From Hoylesella oralis ATCC 33269 (GTDB taxonomy: Bacteria; Bacteroidota; Bacteroidia; Bacteroidales; Bacteroidaceae): a stretch of DNA of 64,000 bases. This document shows positions 41,910 to 51,781 of this stretch, piece by piece; position 1 is the first letter of the stretch, and every line of letters begins with the position of its first letter. A model generated the notes under the pieces. It worked only from the letters and a program-made list of their open reading frames with translations. It made no database searches and was not told the origin of the DNA. The stretch is taken from assembly GCF_000185145.2 (NCBI RefSeq), contig NZ_GL833119.1, forward strand, positions 1,801,464 through 1,865,463, in the 5' to 3' direction. Both the position numbers and the translations under genes were made by a program.

Positions 41910-43484
41910 ATGACCAGCGAAGTTGTAATCGACGTCCAAGAGAAAGAAATTTCGACCGCTCTGCTGGAGGATAAACGCCTTGTAGAGTATCAGAACGAGC
42001 CGAAGTCGGCCTCTTTTTCTGTTGGAAACATTTACATTGCAAAAATTAAGAAACTCATGCCGGGACTTAATGCCTGCTTTGTGGATGTAGGTTATGAGCG
42101 CGACGCCTTTCTTCATTATCTTGACTTGGGAAGTCAGTTTAACTCTTATGCAAAGTATCTGAAACAGGTACAAAGCGATAGGAAAAGACTTTATCCGTTT
42201 GCCAAGGCATCACATCTGCCCGATTTAGACAAAAGCGGAAGCGTTCAGCAAACGCTCACCGTCGGACAGGAAGTTTTGGTGCAGATTGTAAAGGAACCGA
42301 TATCCACAAAAGGGCCCCGACTGACAGGGGAACTGTCTTTTGCAGGACGTTTTTTGGTTCTTATACCTTTCGGTGATAAGGTCTCCGTATCTTCTAAAAT
42401 CAAAAGCGGCGAGGAGCGTGCGCGTCTGAAACAACTCATTCATAGTGTAAGACCGAAGAACTGTGGCGTCATTGTTCGTACGGTTGCAGAAGGGAAACGA
42501 GTTGCAGAGTTGGATGCAGAACTTAAAGTGTTGGCAAAGCGTTGGGAGGATGCTTTGGTGAAAGTTCAGAAAACACAAAAAAGACCACAGCTTGTATTCG
42601 AGGAAAAGGGCAGAGCCATTGCGTTGATACGCGATATTTTCAATCCAAATTTCGAGAACATCTACGTAAACGACAAAGACGCGTTCAACGAGATAAAAGA
42701 CTATGTAACATTGATTGCCCCTGCCAAAGCGGGCATCGTCAAGATGTACACAGGTAAGGTGCCTATCTTCGATAACTTCAACGTAACGAAGCAGATAAAA
42801 GCGAGCTTCGGCAAAACCGTAAACTACAAGCACGGTTCTTATCTGATTATCGAGCATACCGAAGCTCTGCATGTGGTAGACGTAAATAGCGGAAATCGTG
42901 CGCGAAACGAAAAAGGTCAGGAAGCCAATGCACTCGAAGTGAACTTAGGTGCTGCCGATGAGTTGGCAAGGCAACTGAGATTACGCGATATGGGAGGTAT
43001 CATCGTTGTAGATTTCATCGACATGAATTTGGCCGAAGACCGGCAAATGCTTTACGAGCGAATGTGCAAAAACATGCAGCAGGATAGAGCAAGGCATAAC
43101 ATCTTACCGTTGAGCAAATTCGGTTTGATGCAGATCACGCGTCAGCGTGTGCGTCCGGCTATGGACGTCAATGTAGAAGAGAACTGTCCTACATGTTTCG
43201 GCAGCGGGAAGATAAGATCGAGCATACTGTTTACAGAGCGGCTCGAAAGCAAAATTGACCAACTGGTTAACAAGATCGGCGTCAAGAAGTTCTATCTGCA
43301 CGTGCATCCGTACGTGGCAGCTTACATCAATCAGGGAGTATTCTCTCTCAAGCGTAAATGGCAGCTGAAGTACGGATGGGGCGTGCACATTATTTCTTCA
43401 CAGAAGCTCGCATTCTTGCAATATGAGTTCTATGATGCACAAAATCAGTTCATAGACATGAAAGAAGAAATAGAAACCAAATAA
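41910..43484 (+). CDS. rng: ribonuclease G/E family endoribonuclease
   Basis: Rng processes rRNA 5' ends and degrades mRNA. The 524-residue protein has an N-terminal S1-like domain ('FSVGNIYIAKIKKLMPGLNA', 'CFVDVGYERDAFLH') and an RNase H-like/5'-sensor part ('GVIVRTVAEGK'). The DNase I-like catalytic part carries the metal-binding Asp residues in 'HVVDVNSGNRARNE' and 'GGIIVVDFIDMNLAEDRQML', and the Zn-link is 'CPTCFGSGKI'. It lacks the long C-terminal scaffold of RNase E, so RNase G is the better label. Its upstream leader holds a possible 17-codon peptide. A strong terminator begins directly after its stop codon. Confidence 0.95.
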   Translation: MTSEVVIDVQEKEISTALLEDKRLVEYQNEPKSASFSVGNIYIAKIKKLMPGLNACFVDVGYERDAFLHYLDLGSQFNSYAKYLKQVQSDRKRLYPFAKASHLPDLDKSGSVQQTLTVGQEVLVQIVKEPISTKGPRLTGELSFAGRFLVLIPFGDKVSVSSKIKSGEERARLKQLIHSVRPKNCGVIVRTVAEGKRVAELDAELKVLAKRWEDALVKVQKTQKRPQLVFEEKGRAIALIRDIFNPNFENIYVNDKDAFNEIKDYVTLIAPAKAGIVKMYTGKVPIFDNFNVTKQIKASFGKTVNYKHGSYLIIEHTEALHVVDVNSGNRARNEKGQEANALEVNLGAADELARQLRLRDMGGIIVVDFIDMNLAEDRQMLYERMCKNMQQDRARHNILPLSKFGLMQITRQRVRPAMDVNVEENCPTCFGSGKIRSSILFTERLESKIDQLVNKIGVKKFYLHVHPYVAAYINQGVFSLKRKWQLKYGWGVHIISSQKLAFLQYEFYDAQNQFIDMKEEIETK

Positions 43485-43515
43485 AGCCTGCCGCAAGTTT
43501 GCGGCAGGCTTTTTA
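43485..43515 (+). terminator. terminator of rng
   Basis: A 12-base arm (43485-43496) and its exact complement (43499-43510), followed by a run of T, begin immediately after the stop codon. Confidence 0.88.
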
Positions 43516-43581
43516 GTTTATATCACGGGGTTGGATAGCAACCGGCCCGCGCTCTTGTTTTTTGCTTTCCACACTTCTGTA

Positions 43582-43613
43582 CTTGCATAATACAGAAATA
43601 AATACTATCTTTG
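43582..43613 (+). promoter_or_regulatory. promoter of the TPR/HTH regulator
   Basis: CTTG at 43582-43585 and TATCTTTG at 43606-43613 are 20 bases apart. Transcription near 43619 gives a short leader of about 17 bases. Confidence 0.65.
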
Positions 43614-43635
43614 CACCGAAACTCTAAAGAAGACT

Positions 43636-45228
43636 ATGACTAATTTTAAATGCCCTTTTTACTTAGCACTCTGGGCGTGTGCTGTTTTGTGCTTTGCATC
43701 CTGCAATAATGATAAAAAGTTGATGCTGAAGATCGAAGATTATGCCAATCACATGGTGCATCCCGACTCGGCCATCATCCTTGTCGACAGCATCTTCGCC
43801 AACGACCACCCTTCAGAGAAGACGGTTGGATTGTTGCAACTGTTCAAGGCCAAGGCCATGTTCCGTAAGTATTATTATACCATAGACTTCCCCACGGGAG
43901 TCGACTCTATCATCGCCAGTTCCGTGGCGATACTTGAAAAGCATGGCGACAAGATGCGTATCGCCGAGGCTTATGCTTATCAAGGATTTATTCTGGGTAC
44001 TTACTATGATAGGCCGGCAGAAGCGTTGTTCAGTTTAGAGAGAGCCAGAAATGTGGTGGCAGATGTTGAGCAACCGTGGACCAATAATATAGTTTATGAT
44101 GAGTTGGCTACCATCTATGAGTCGCTCGATAATCTCGATATGTCCATCGAGTGCGTCAAGAAAGGCCTGCAACTACAGAAGAAATACAAGGTAACTTCGG
44201 CCATTATTATGGGAAACCACAATCTGAACGTTCTTTACGACGAGAAAAATCAGCAAGACAGTGCAGAATATTATTTCCATAAAGTGATGCGCGATTCCGC
44301 TAACTTCGATTCAACCGAAGTTCCGCAGTTCTACGAAACGTTCGGGCAATATTATTTCAGGCACAACCAATTGCAACGCGCAAAATACTATTTCGAGCAA
44401 GTTCCTTTATCGAGAAATCTGGCTTTGGTTCAGCTTTATCTGGCTCGTATCGCACGGCGTGAACATCGGCCGAAAGATGAGCAGTTCCACATGGCTAAAA
44501 GCATCCACATAGCCGACTCGCTGGAAAAGACCAGCGACTGGAACCGGTTTGCTTTGCGGCGTTATTTCAGAAAACTGGCATATTATTATAAAGAAACGGG
44601 CAACTATCGGCAGGAAAGCAAGACGCTGGAAAAGCTCGACTCGCTCAACGAGGCTGCTAAAGTCTATAGCATCACTGTGGGCAACAAAGCAAACCAAATG
44701 GAAAGAGATTACGAGAGCAACCTCTTGAAGGCGCAGCATCGCAAGCAGGTAAAAACCATGCTCGCCCTCATCGTCGTGGTGGCCCTTGTGTTGGACTTCC
44801 TTATCTACGTCGGTGTAAGAAAAAGCCTCAAAGCGGTGAGAGAAAGATTAAACAGGGCCAAGCAAAAGAGTTATCAGCAAGCCTACCAAATCGGCAAGCT
44901 GAAAGTACAGATGGAGGAAATGCCGGCAACGCTTACCGGTAAAATAGCAGAAGGCAAGCTGCTGTTCGAAAATATCGCCACGGGTAAAACAACGATGAAA
45001 GACTGGAATCGCGCAGACTTCGATAGCTATATCAGCTACGCCCGATTTGTCGACAGAGATATTTTTAGCGAACTGGATAAAACCCACCAAAAGCTATCCA
45101 CAAAACCTTTAATCTTCTTTTATCTTTGGAAAAAAGGCATGACAGACAGCGAGATTGCCCGTGCTATGGAGGTAACCAACGGAAGCATCCGCACGATGCG
45201 TTACAATATCCGGAAACTCCACAAGTAG
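43636..45228 (+). CDS. membrane-anchored TPR protein with C-terminal LuxR-like HTH
   Basis: The 530-residue protein has a lipoprotein-like N-terminus ('WACAVLCFASCNN', Cys23) and TPR-type helical repeats over about residues 60-360 ('RIAEAYAYQGFILGTYYDRP', 'DELATIYESLDNLDMSIECV'). One membrane segment spans about residues 374-394 ('LALIVVVALVLDFLIYVGV'), followed by a coiled coil. At about 501-530 there is a helix-turn-helix 'GMTDSEIARAMEVTNGSIRT'. This layout is a Bacteroidetes speciality: a periplasmic sensor part joined through the membrane to a cytoplasmic DNA-binding part. If the signal peptide is really lipidated and cleaved, the TPR part is periplasmic. Target genes are unknown; the adjacent repeat array and HU-like/BspA cassette are candidates. 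A terminator follows. Confidence 0.85.
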   Translation: MTNFKCPFYLALWACAVLCFASCNNDKKLMLKIEDYANHMVHPDSAIILVDSIFANDHPSEKTVGLLQLFKAKAMFRKYYYTIDFPTGVDSIIASSVAILEKHGDKMRIAEAYAYQGFILGTYYDRPAEALFSLERARNVVADVEQPWTNNIVYDELATIYESLDNLDMSIECVKKGLQLQKKYKVTSAIIMGNHNLNVLYDEKNQQDSAEYYFHKVMRDSANFDSTEVPQFYETFGQYYFRHNQLQRAKYYFEQVPLSRNLALVQLYLARIARREHRPKDEQFHMAKSIHIADSLEKTSDWNRFALRRYFRKLAYYYKETGNYRQESKTLEKLDSLNEAAKVYSITVGNKANQMERDYESNLLKAQHRKQVKTMLALIVVVALVLDFLIYVGVRKSLKAVRERLNRAKQKSYQQAYQIGKLKVQMEEMPATLTGKIAEGKLLFENIATGKTTMKDWNRADFDSYISYARFVDRDIFSELDKTHQKLSTKPLIFFYLWKKGMTDSEIARAMEVTNGSIRTMRYNIRKLHK

Positions 45229-45262
45229 GAAAAAGGCAATAAAAAATAAATATCCGAAGAGT

Positions 45263-45310
45263 GGGGGGATTATACCATTATGCAGCAGATGGATAATCCC
45301 CCCTTTTTTA
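45263..45310 (+). terminator. terminator of the TPR/HTH gene
   Basis: An 11-bp perfect stem (45263-45273 with 45293-45303) with a 19-base loop precedes TTTTTT. Confidence 0.85.
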
Positions 45311-45650
45311 ACCATTCTCCTCTGCCTAATCATTATCGTTAGCACCTTTTTCTTTGTTTTTCAGTTATAATACCCGCCCTAAATGTCAAAATTTGCATTT
45401 GTGGCGTAAGTAACTGTGTGCCAGTACTTTTTCAGCCTCGTAGAATGTAATAATTTTAAATGTTTTTTTGACAAATCTTTCTCTTGGCATGACACTTTTG
45501 ATAAATTTACCGTGCAAAAACGATTTAATTGGAATATCTTTGTGCCGTTTCTGCGTGAGTAGTCGCGAGAGCAAATAAAAGTCGGCGCCCATCCTATGGG
45601 CTGCAATTTCAAATAAAAAATGAAAAATAATAACTTAAAAGAGTGATGTG
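45311..45650. other. unassigned intergenic stretch leading to the repeat array
   Basis: Two overlapping minus-strand frames (45379-45612) are open but resemble nothing known. On the plus strand a TATCTTTG element at 45535-45542 lacks a good -33 partner, and a 6-bp hairpin GCCCAT/ATGGGC lies at 45587-45601. It may be the promoter and leader of the HU-like/BspA cassette, which would place the 22-bp array inside the leader. Confidence 0.35.
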
Positions 45651-45826
45651 CTCAACCTCCGTGGTTCATCGTGTCAACCTCCGTGCTTCACAGTGTCAAC
45701 CTCCGTGGTTCATCGTGTCAACCTCCGTGGTTCATCGTGTCAACCTCCGTGGTTCATCGTGTCAACCTCCGTGGTTCATCGTGTCAACCTCCGTGGTTCA
45801 CAGCCTCAACCTCCGTGGTTCACAGC
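45651..45826 (+). repeat. tandem array of eight 22-bp repeats (array 2)
   Basis: Eight contiguous units start at 45651 and repeat every 22 bases. They share the 18-base core GTCAACCTCCGTGGTTCA with array 1 (10732-10863). The final four bases are mostly TCGT, or CAGT/CAGC. Units 3-6 are identical, and unit 2 has one change (GTGCTTCA). The first and last units begin with C rather than G. All three forward frames are open through it because 22 is not a multiple of three. There are no spacers between units. Confidence 0.95.
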
Positions 45827-46012
45827 AGGCGGCACAACGGAATATCCTCGAAAGGGCCATGAAACAACAGGCAGGGGGAATAACAGCATTCCTCGCACGG
45901 CGAACTTCCGAACAATCATCTGCATAAGCGCTGCATGGAGAGAATAATCATTCCCTTATTTTACGAGAACGACATTAACTAAATATGAAAAATTAATTTA
46001 AAAAAGAAGACT

Positions 46013-46472
46013 ATGGCTTTTTACAAGAGTAAAGAAAAAAATCAACGGAAAATGGTATCCGCAGGCCGTGCTTGTGGGTAGGCAAATTTCCACAGAGCAG
46101 ATTTCAAAGCGGCTGGCCGCCGAGTCTACGGTGAGCCCCGCCGATGTGATTGCCGTACTCACGGCATTAGGTAGCGTAATGGCCGACTATATGTCGCAGG
46201 GCCATTCGGTAAAACTCGACGGCGTAGGTACGTTCTACCTTACTGCCACTGCTGCCAAAAACGGCGTGAGCAATGCCAAAGACGTAAATGCAGATCAAAT
46301 TGTGGGCGTGCGTGTGCGCTTCCTGCCCGAAACCCATTACGAGGGCGGCAGGGCAAAGGGCAAGCGTGTAATGTCGCGTACGCTTACCAGTATGCCTATC
46401 CATTGGGAAGAGTGGAAAGCTGCCGAGGAAGAAAACAAACCGAAAGAAAACGAAACGCCTCCAAAGCCATAA
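46013..46472 (+). pseudogene. HU-like DNA-binding protein with a frameshift in an A7 run
   Basis: The main frame, from 46068, encodes an HU-like domain ('ISTEQISKRLAAESTVSPAD', 'VIAVLTALGSVMADYMSQGH', 'VKLDGVGTFYLTATAAKNGV') with a Pro/Glu/Lys-rich tail. The family's usual start, 'MAFYKSKEK-INGKWYPQ-AVLVGRQIS', is present but split. ATG at 46013 reads 'MAFYKSKEK', then seven A's at 46035-46041 throw it out of frame; six A's would restore one 152-residue reading frame. It may be a real inactivating indel, a phase-variable or slippage-decoded run, a base-calling error, or bypassed by starting at 46068. The BspA-type gene follows 95 bases downstream. Confidence 0.75.
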
Positions 46473-46567
46473 AGCAGTAAGAAAACTATCAAACCTACTC
46501 GCGGTACAAATGTGTACGGCGAAAGGTTTTTCTTTATACAAACAGATTATAATTAACGAATACAATT

Positions 46568-49500
46568 ATGATGAATTTTTTTACTTGTGTCGGGCATCAT
46601 GCCCGATCTGAGAATGCGGCATTGCATTCCATACACCCATGCAGAGTTATAATGCTGCTCTTTGTTTTACTTTTAACAAATATCGGAGCCAAGGCCTATG
46701 TCGTAGGCGAATACTTCGTTAAAGACCACATCACCTATCGTGTAATCGATGCCAGCACGTCCAGTCCGAAGCTGGCAGTATATAATGTAAAAGGAGTATC
46801 GGGTACGGTAACTATCCCCGCAACGGTGTTCGACGGCATCGACACCCACTTCAAGGTAACGCAGATTGGAGGAGGGCACGATTCAGATAATTATGAATGG
46901 TCGTCGACTGTGACGGGAGTGACATTGCCCAATACCATAACAACGATTGATTCGAGAGCTTTCGCAGGTTCCGGTATTACTTCACTCACTTTGCCGGCTT
47001 CTGTGACCGCGGTCAAGGGAACGAAAAGCATGTTCTGGAACACTTTGATAAGTCAGTTAAAAGAGATACGAGTTGCAGCCGGAAACACCAGTTTCATTTC
47101 GGACAATGGAGTCTTGTACACAACAGGGCATAAGGCTTTGATAGCAATTCCTAATAAATATGACTTGTCTTCCACTACCTATATTTATTCCATCAATCCG
47201 AATTGTGTTAAGGTTTATCCTGATGCGATACCCTCTTATCTGAATATAAAGAAGCTAAATATCCCTGCGGCAACGACCGATTTATCTTTTGGCACGTGGC
47301 CTCAGTTTTCATATTCTACTTTCACTCTGGAAGAGTTTGATGTAGATACAGACAACAGTGCTTTCTGTAGTATAGATGGGGTTATTTATGATAAAGAGAA
47401 AGCACAGGTACTTCTGTATCCGCCGGGTAAACAAGATACACATTTTACGATACCAGATAATGTCACTACGGTTGCAAAATATGTATTCTATAATAATTCC
47501 TATTTGACTTCTATAAATTTTAATAATGTTCAGACTGTAGATGCGTGCGCTGTGTTTTCATGTTCGCTTTTGCAGACCATAACAATTCCATCCTCGTTAA
47601 CGTCAATTTCTACTGGGGCATTTCAAACTTGCCCGAAAATGTCTAAATATATTGTTGAGGCGGGTAATCCCAATTATTCTACAGATGATAATGGCGTGTT
47701 GTTTGACAAAGATAAAAAGATACTGATTGCTTATCCGCTTGGTAGAGAAGGAAACTATGCTATTCCTAATACGGTTACGACCATCGGTTACGCAGCTTTC
47801 TATCGCTCTCTTAATATATCTTCTGTAACCATTCCTTCATCTGTCGTGAACTTGGAACAGTATGCGTTCCGACTTATGCCCAATTTGACCTCTGTAACTT
47901 TTGAAGAAGAATCACAGGTTAAGGTTTTCGGTTATCTTGCGTTTTATGAAAATCCAAAGCTCACTGTGGTTACTTTGCCGAAATCCTTGGCTACTTTGGG
48001 TAATAGTTTTTCAAAATGTTTAGCATTAGAGACCATCAATGTTCCTGATGGCTCACAATTGGAAACGATAGCGGCAAACGCTTTTTCAAGTAGTGACAAC
48101 TTGACCAACTTCAACTTTTTAGGTAGCTGTAAATTAAAAAATATAGGAGTAAATGCCTTTGCCGATAAAACAAAACTCAAGGCTTTTCATTTTCCTGCCT
48201 CGGTAACTTCTATCGGTACCAACGCCTTCGGCAACACGCCTGCGATGGAGACGGTTACTTTCGCCGACAACAGTACAATTATCGCCTTTGGCGAAGGAGC
48301 ATTTGCCAACAGTGGCATTAAGAGCATCAAGATACCTGCCGGCGTAAAATCTATTGCCAAAGAAGCTTTCAAGAATTGTAATGTACTTGAAAAGGTAACG
48401 GTGCCGGCCGGCTGTACCAATATCGATCCGCAGGCTTTCAAGTTCGACTCTAAACTGGCCGATATAGAGGTAGATGCCAATAACACGGTCTACTCCAGTG
48501 TGCAAGGTATATTGTTGAGCAAGGATAAATCGAAGCTTATCCTCTTCCCGCCGGGCAAAGCACGTACAGACTTCACGCTTCTGCCACCGTCCATCACCAA
48601 GATAGGCGACTACGCTTTCTACGAGAGCGGTACCAACTTCACTAACCTTGTAATACCGGCAAAGGTGAACACCATCGGTCAGCGCGCCTTCGGCCTATGC
48701 CGCAGTCTGAAAACACTTACGCTGCTGTGCGACCAAGTTATACCGAGCACCAAGATAGACCAAGGTACTAACACCATGGCTTTCGACGACGGTACTGTGG
48801 CTTCCGACAAGGCCACCGATCACGTAACGGTGTACGTACGCAAGAACCTGTTCGATGCCTATAAGGCAGATGCCTTCTGGAGCAAATTCAACCTGAAGCC
48901 ATCCTTCACCGTCAAAGCGGAAGGCACGACAACCACCGACGCAACAGACGAATACATACCGACCTCAGCCAACACAGCCGACCTACTTTCTACTACAGCC
49001 AATGTAAAGACGTTCATCGTGCCCAAACAAATTAGTTATAGAGAAACGGGCGCTGCAGCTGCCACAACTTACAAGGTGGGCCTGATAGGCGACTACGCTT
49101 TCGAGAACGCCAACAGCAATATGAAAGAGGTTGTGGTAAAGGCCGATATAGACTATATCGGTGCTATGGCATTCGTTACCAAAACACAGCGTAATGCCGC
49201 CACGAATACCATCAGCCCTGTAAGCACCACTATCAGCCAAGTAGTGTTCACGGGTAACGCTCCCGCCACACAGCTGTCGCGTAACTATTTCGGTTTGGGT
49301 GCGCAGTTCAGCGAGTTCTTCAAGGGCGCTGCGGGCACGGGCGCCTGCACACAGAAGATATACGTCAAGAAGTCGAAGCTGGCGGCTTATAAAACAGCAT
49401 GGCCCGCCTATACCGATGCCCTCGACTACAAAATAAAGGGCGACGGCGCCGCTGACTTCCAGATTGCCACCAAGTACGCCTCCTTTGCACGCGAGTTCGA

Positions 49501-50116
49501 TACCGACTTTGCCGACTATCTGGCTGCCAAGGGCAATACGAAGATTGCCGCTTTCGTGGCGGGTTCGCAGCTCATTCAGGGGCCGGGCGACTATGGCACG
49601 AGTGCCTATCATGTGCGCATGACGAGTATCGACGAACACGGAGGCAACGCTTCGTATGCTTATATACCCGCTGCCACGGGCGTACTACTGAAAGTGCTCG
49701 ACCGTGAGAAGACCGATGCGGATTTCTACTACACCATCGGCGAAGAAGACGATCGCACCTATAACATAACCGATAATGTTATGACGGGTATTACCGTAAC
49801 CGACGCCCGTGTAGAGGCATCGTCTACGAGTCCCGTATATGTGATGCGCGATGGACTCTTCCGTAAGGTTGATACACCCATCGCAAGTTTCCCTGTGCAC
49901 GGGGCATACATGAAGATTAAAGAGTTGCAGGGCGGTGCCAAAGTGATATTCGACTTCAAAGATCCCACGACGACGGAAATTGAGAGCATTTCGGCCGACG
50001 GCACGGCTGTTAACAGCGATGATGCCTACTATAACCTGAACGGACAGCGTTTCGTGGGTAAGCCCCAACAGGCAGGTATCTACATACATCAAGGAAAGAA
50101 AATTGTAATTAAGTAA
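46568..50116 (+). CDS. BspA-type leucine-rich-repeat surface protein
   Basis: The 1182-residue protein has a signal peptide ending near residue 43 ('VIMLLFVLLLTNIGAKA') and many LRR_5/BspA repeats of about 23 residues ('GVTLPNTITTIDSRAFAGSG', 'SVTIPSSVVNLEQYAFRLMP', 'SIKIPAGVKSIAKEAFKNCN') over about residues 90-780. A beta-rich region of about 350 residues follows, and it ends 'YYNLNGQRF' ... 'GIYIHQGKKIVIK', a tail common in Prevotella-like secreted proteins. BspA relatives bind host matrix or other bacteria. No classic type IX sorting domain was evident, so the export route beyond the inner membrane is unclear. It lies between the HU-like gene (95 bases) and a 58-residue acidic gene (12 bases). 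Confidence 0.9.
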   Translation: MMNFFTCVGHHARSENAALHSIHPCRVIMLLFVLLLTNIGAKAYVVGEYFVKDHITYRVIDASTSSPKLAVYNVKGVSGTVTIPATVFDGIDTHFKVTQIGGGHDSDNYEWSSTVTGVTLPNTITTIDSRAFAGSGITSLTLPASVTAVKGTKSMFWNTLISQLKEIRVAAGNTSFISDNGVLYTTGHKALIAIPNKYDLSSTTYIYSINPNCVKVYPDAIPSYLNIKKLNIPAATTDLSFGTWPQFSYSTFTLEEFDVDTDNSAFCSIDGVIYDKEKAQVLLYPPGKQDTHFTIPDNVTTVAKYVFYNNSYLTSINFNNVQTVDACAVFSCSLLQTITIPSSLTSISTGAFQTCPKMSKYIVEAGNPNYSTDDNGVLFDKDKKILIAYPLGREGNYAIPNTVTTIGYAAFYRSLNISSVTIPSSVVNLEQYAFRLMPNLTSVTFEEESQVKVFGYLAFYENPKLTVVTLPKSLATLGNSFSKCLALETINVPDGSQLETIAANAFSSSDNLTNFNFLGSCKLKNIGVNAFADKTKLKAFHFPASVTSIGTNAFGNTPAMETVTFADNSTIIAFGEGAFANSGIKSIKIPAGVKSIAKEAFKNCNVLEKVTVPAGCTNIDPQAFKFDSKLADIEVDANNTVYSSVQGILLSKDKSKLILFPPGKARTDFTLLPPSITKIGDYAFYESGTNFTNLVIPAKVNTIGQRAFGLCRSLKTLTLLCDQVIPSTKIDQGTNTMAFDDGTVASDKATDHVTVYVRKNLFDAYKADAFWSKFNLKPSFTVKAEGTTTTDATDEYIPTSANTADLLSTTANVKTFIVPKQISYRETGAAAATTYKVGLIGDYAFENANSNMKEVVVKADIDYIGAMAFVTKTQRNAATNTISPVSTTISQVVFTGNAPATQLSRNYFGLGAQFSEFFKGAAGTGACTQKIYVKKSKLAAYKTAWPAYTDALDYKIKGDGAADFQIATKYASFAREFDTDFADYLAAKGNTKIAAFVAGSQLIQGPGDYGTSAYHVRMTSIDEHGGNASYAYIPAATGVLLKVLDREKTDADFYYTIGEEDDRTYNITDNVMTGITVTDARVEASSTSPVYVMRDGLFRKVDTPIASFPVHGAYMKIKELQGGAKVIFDFKDPTTTEIESISADGTAVNSDDAYYNLNGQRFVGKPQQAGIYIHQGKKIVIK

Positions 50117-50128
50117 ATATTTTAAACA

Positions 50129-50305
50129 ATGAAAAAGAATGTATATGTAAAGCCCAAGGCCGTTAAAGTTACCTTGGATGTGGATGAACTGATGATCCCC
50201 GCCAGTCCGGGGGTAGGTCCTGCTAAACCCTCTGGCGATCCGGACTTCCTTGACGAAGAGTGGGAAGAAGAAGATACTGATAACGAGGAACAGTTACTTT
50301 TATGA
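50129..50305 (+). CDS. 58-residue acidic small protein downstream of the BspA-type gene
   Basis: The start ATG lies 12 bases after the BspA stop. The product begins with a basic stretch, 'MKKNVYVKPKAVKVTLDVDE', passes through a Pro/Gly segment 'LMIPASPGVGPAKPSGDPDF', and ends in a strongly acidic tail ('LDEEWEEEDTDNEEQLLL'). There is no signal peptide or membrane segment. The family is unknown. The leader-like basic N-terminus and compact Pro/Gly core make a modified-peptide precursor one possibility, but no modifying enzyme is adjacent. A terminator follows at 50350, so it closes the cassette. Confidence 0.65.
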   Translation: MKKNVYVKPKAVKVTLDVDELMIPASPGVGPAKPSGDPDFLDEEWEEEDTDNEEQLLL

Positions 50306-50349
50306 AGATAGAATTTGATTTCTTTTATAACTCTCTATTATAAATACGT

Positions 50350-50386
50350 GTGGAACTGGTAGGTGATCTATAGGTTCCACTTTTTT
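50350..50386 (+). terminator. terminator of the BspA/small-protein cassette
   Basis: A 7-bp stem (50350-50356 with 50374-50380) is followed by TTTTTTATTTTA. The stretch from here to 50550 shows no gene. Confidence 0.65.
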
Positions 50387-50550
50387 ATTTTATATCGAAA
50401 CTTTCTGCATAGTAGATACCCAATCTGGCTGCAATAGAAAAAAGGTATCGCTGTTTCTTGAATTAGAGGATAACACATACGGAAAAAGATTTCTTGTTAC
50501 CTCTTCGGAATAATTCTCACCATGATAACTATTCTTAGAACTTCAGTATT

Positions 50551-50583
50551 AAAAAAGCCGCTTAGCATTGGGCTAAGCGGCTT
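50551..50583 (-). terminator. terminator of gapA
   Basis: A 12-bp perfect stem (50555-50566 with 50572-50583) with a 5-base loop. On the minus strand it follows the gapA stop by 26 bases and ends in six T residues. Confidence 0.88.
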
Positions 50584-50609
50584 ATATAGTATCGAATGAC
50601 TAAATGGGA

Positions 50610-51653
<1,044 letters not shown>

Positions 51654-51781
51654 TTATTAAAGGGTTAAAAATATGTTATACCTATTAAATATTTTTACTG
51701 CCGCATTAGCCGAAAGTCTTTCCAAGAAATCGATTGTTGAAAATATGGGGTATGTACGGCACATTTCTTTTCTATCGTGCG

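Noticed and set aside
45379..45612. 77-codon minus-strand gene
   Set aside because: Two overlapping frames are open, neither resembles a known protein, and no promoter or start context supports translation. It is kept only as an unassigned interval.
45651..45826. CRISPR array
   Set aside because: The repeats are 22 bp and directly contiguous, with no unique spacers and no cas genes in the window; the same holds for 10732-10863.
45643..45947. Protein-coding genes across the repeat array (all three forward frames open)
   Set aside because: A 22-bp period shifts the frame in every unit, so open frames are a by-product of a stop-free repeat; the predicted peptides are low-complexity.
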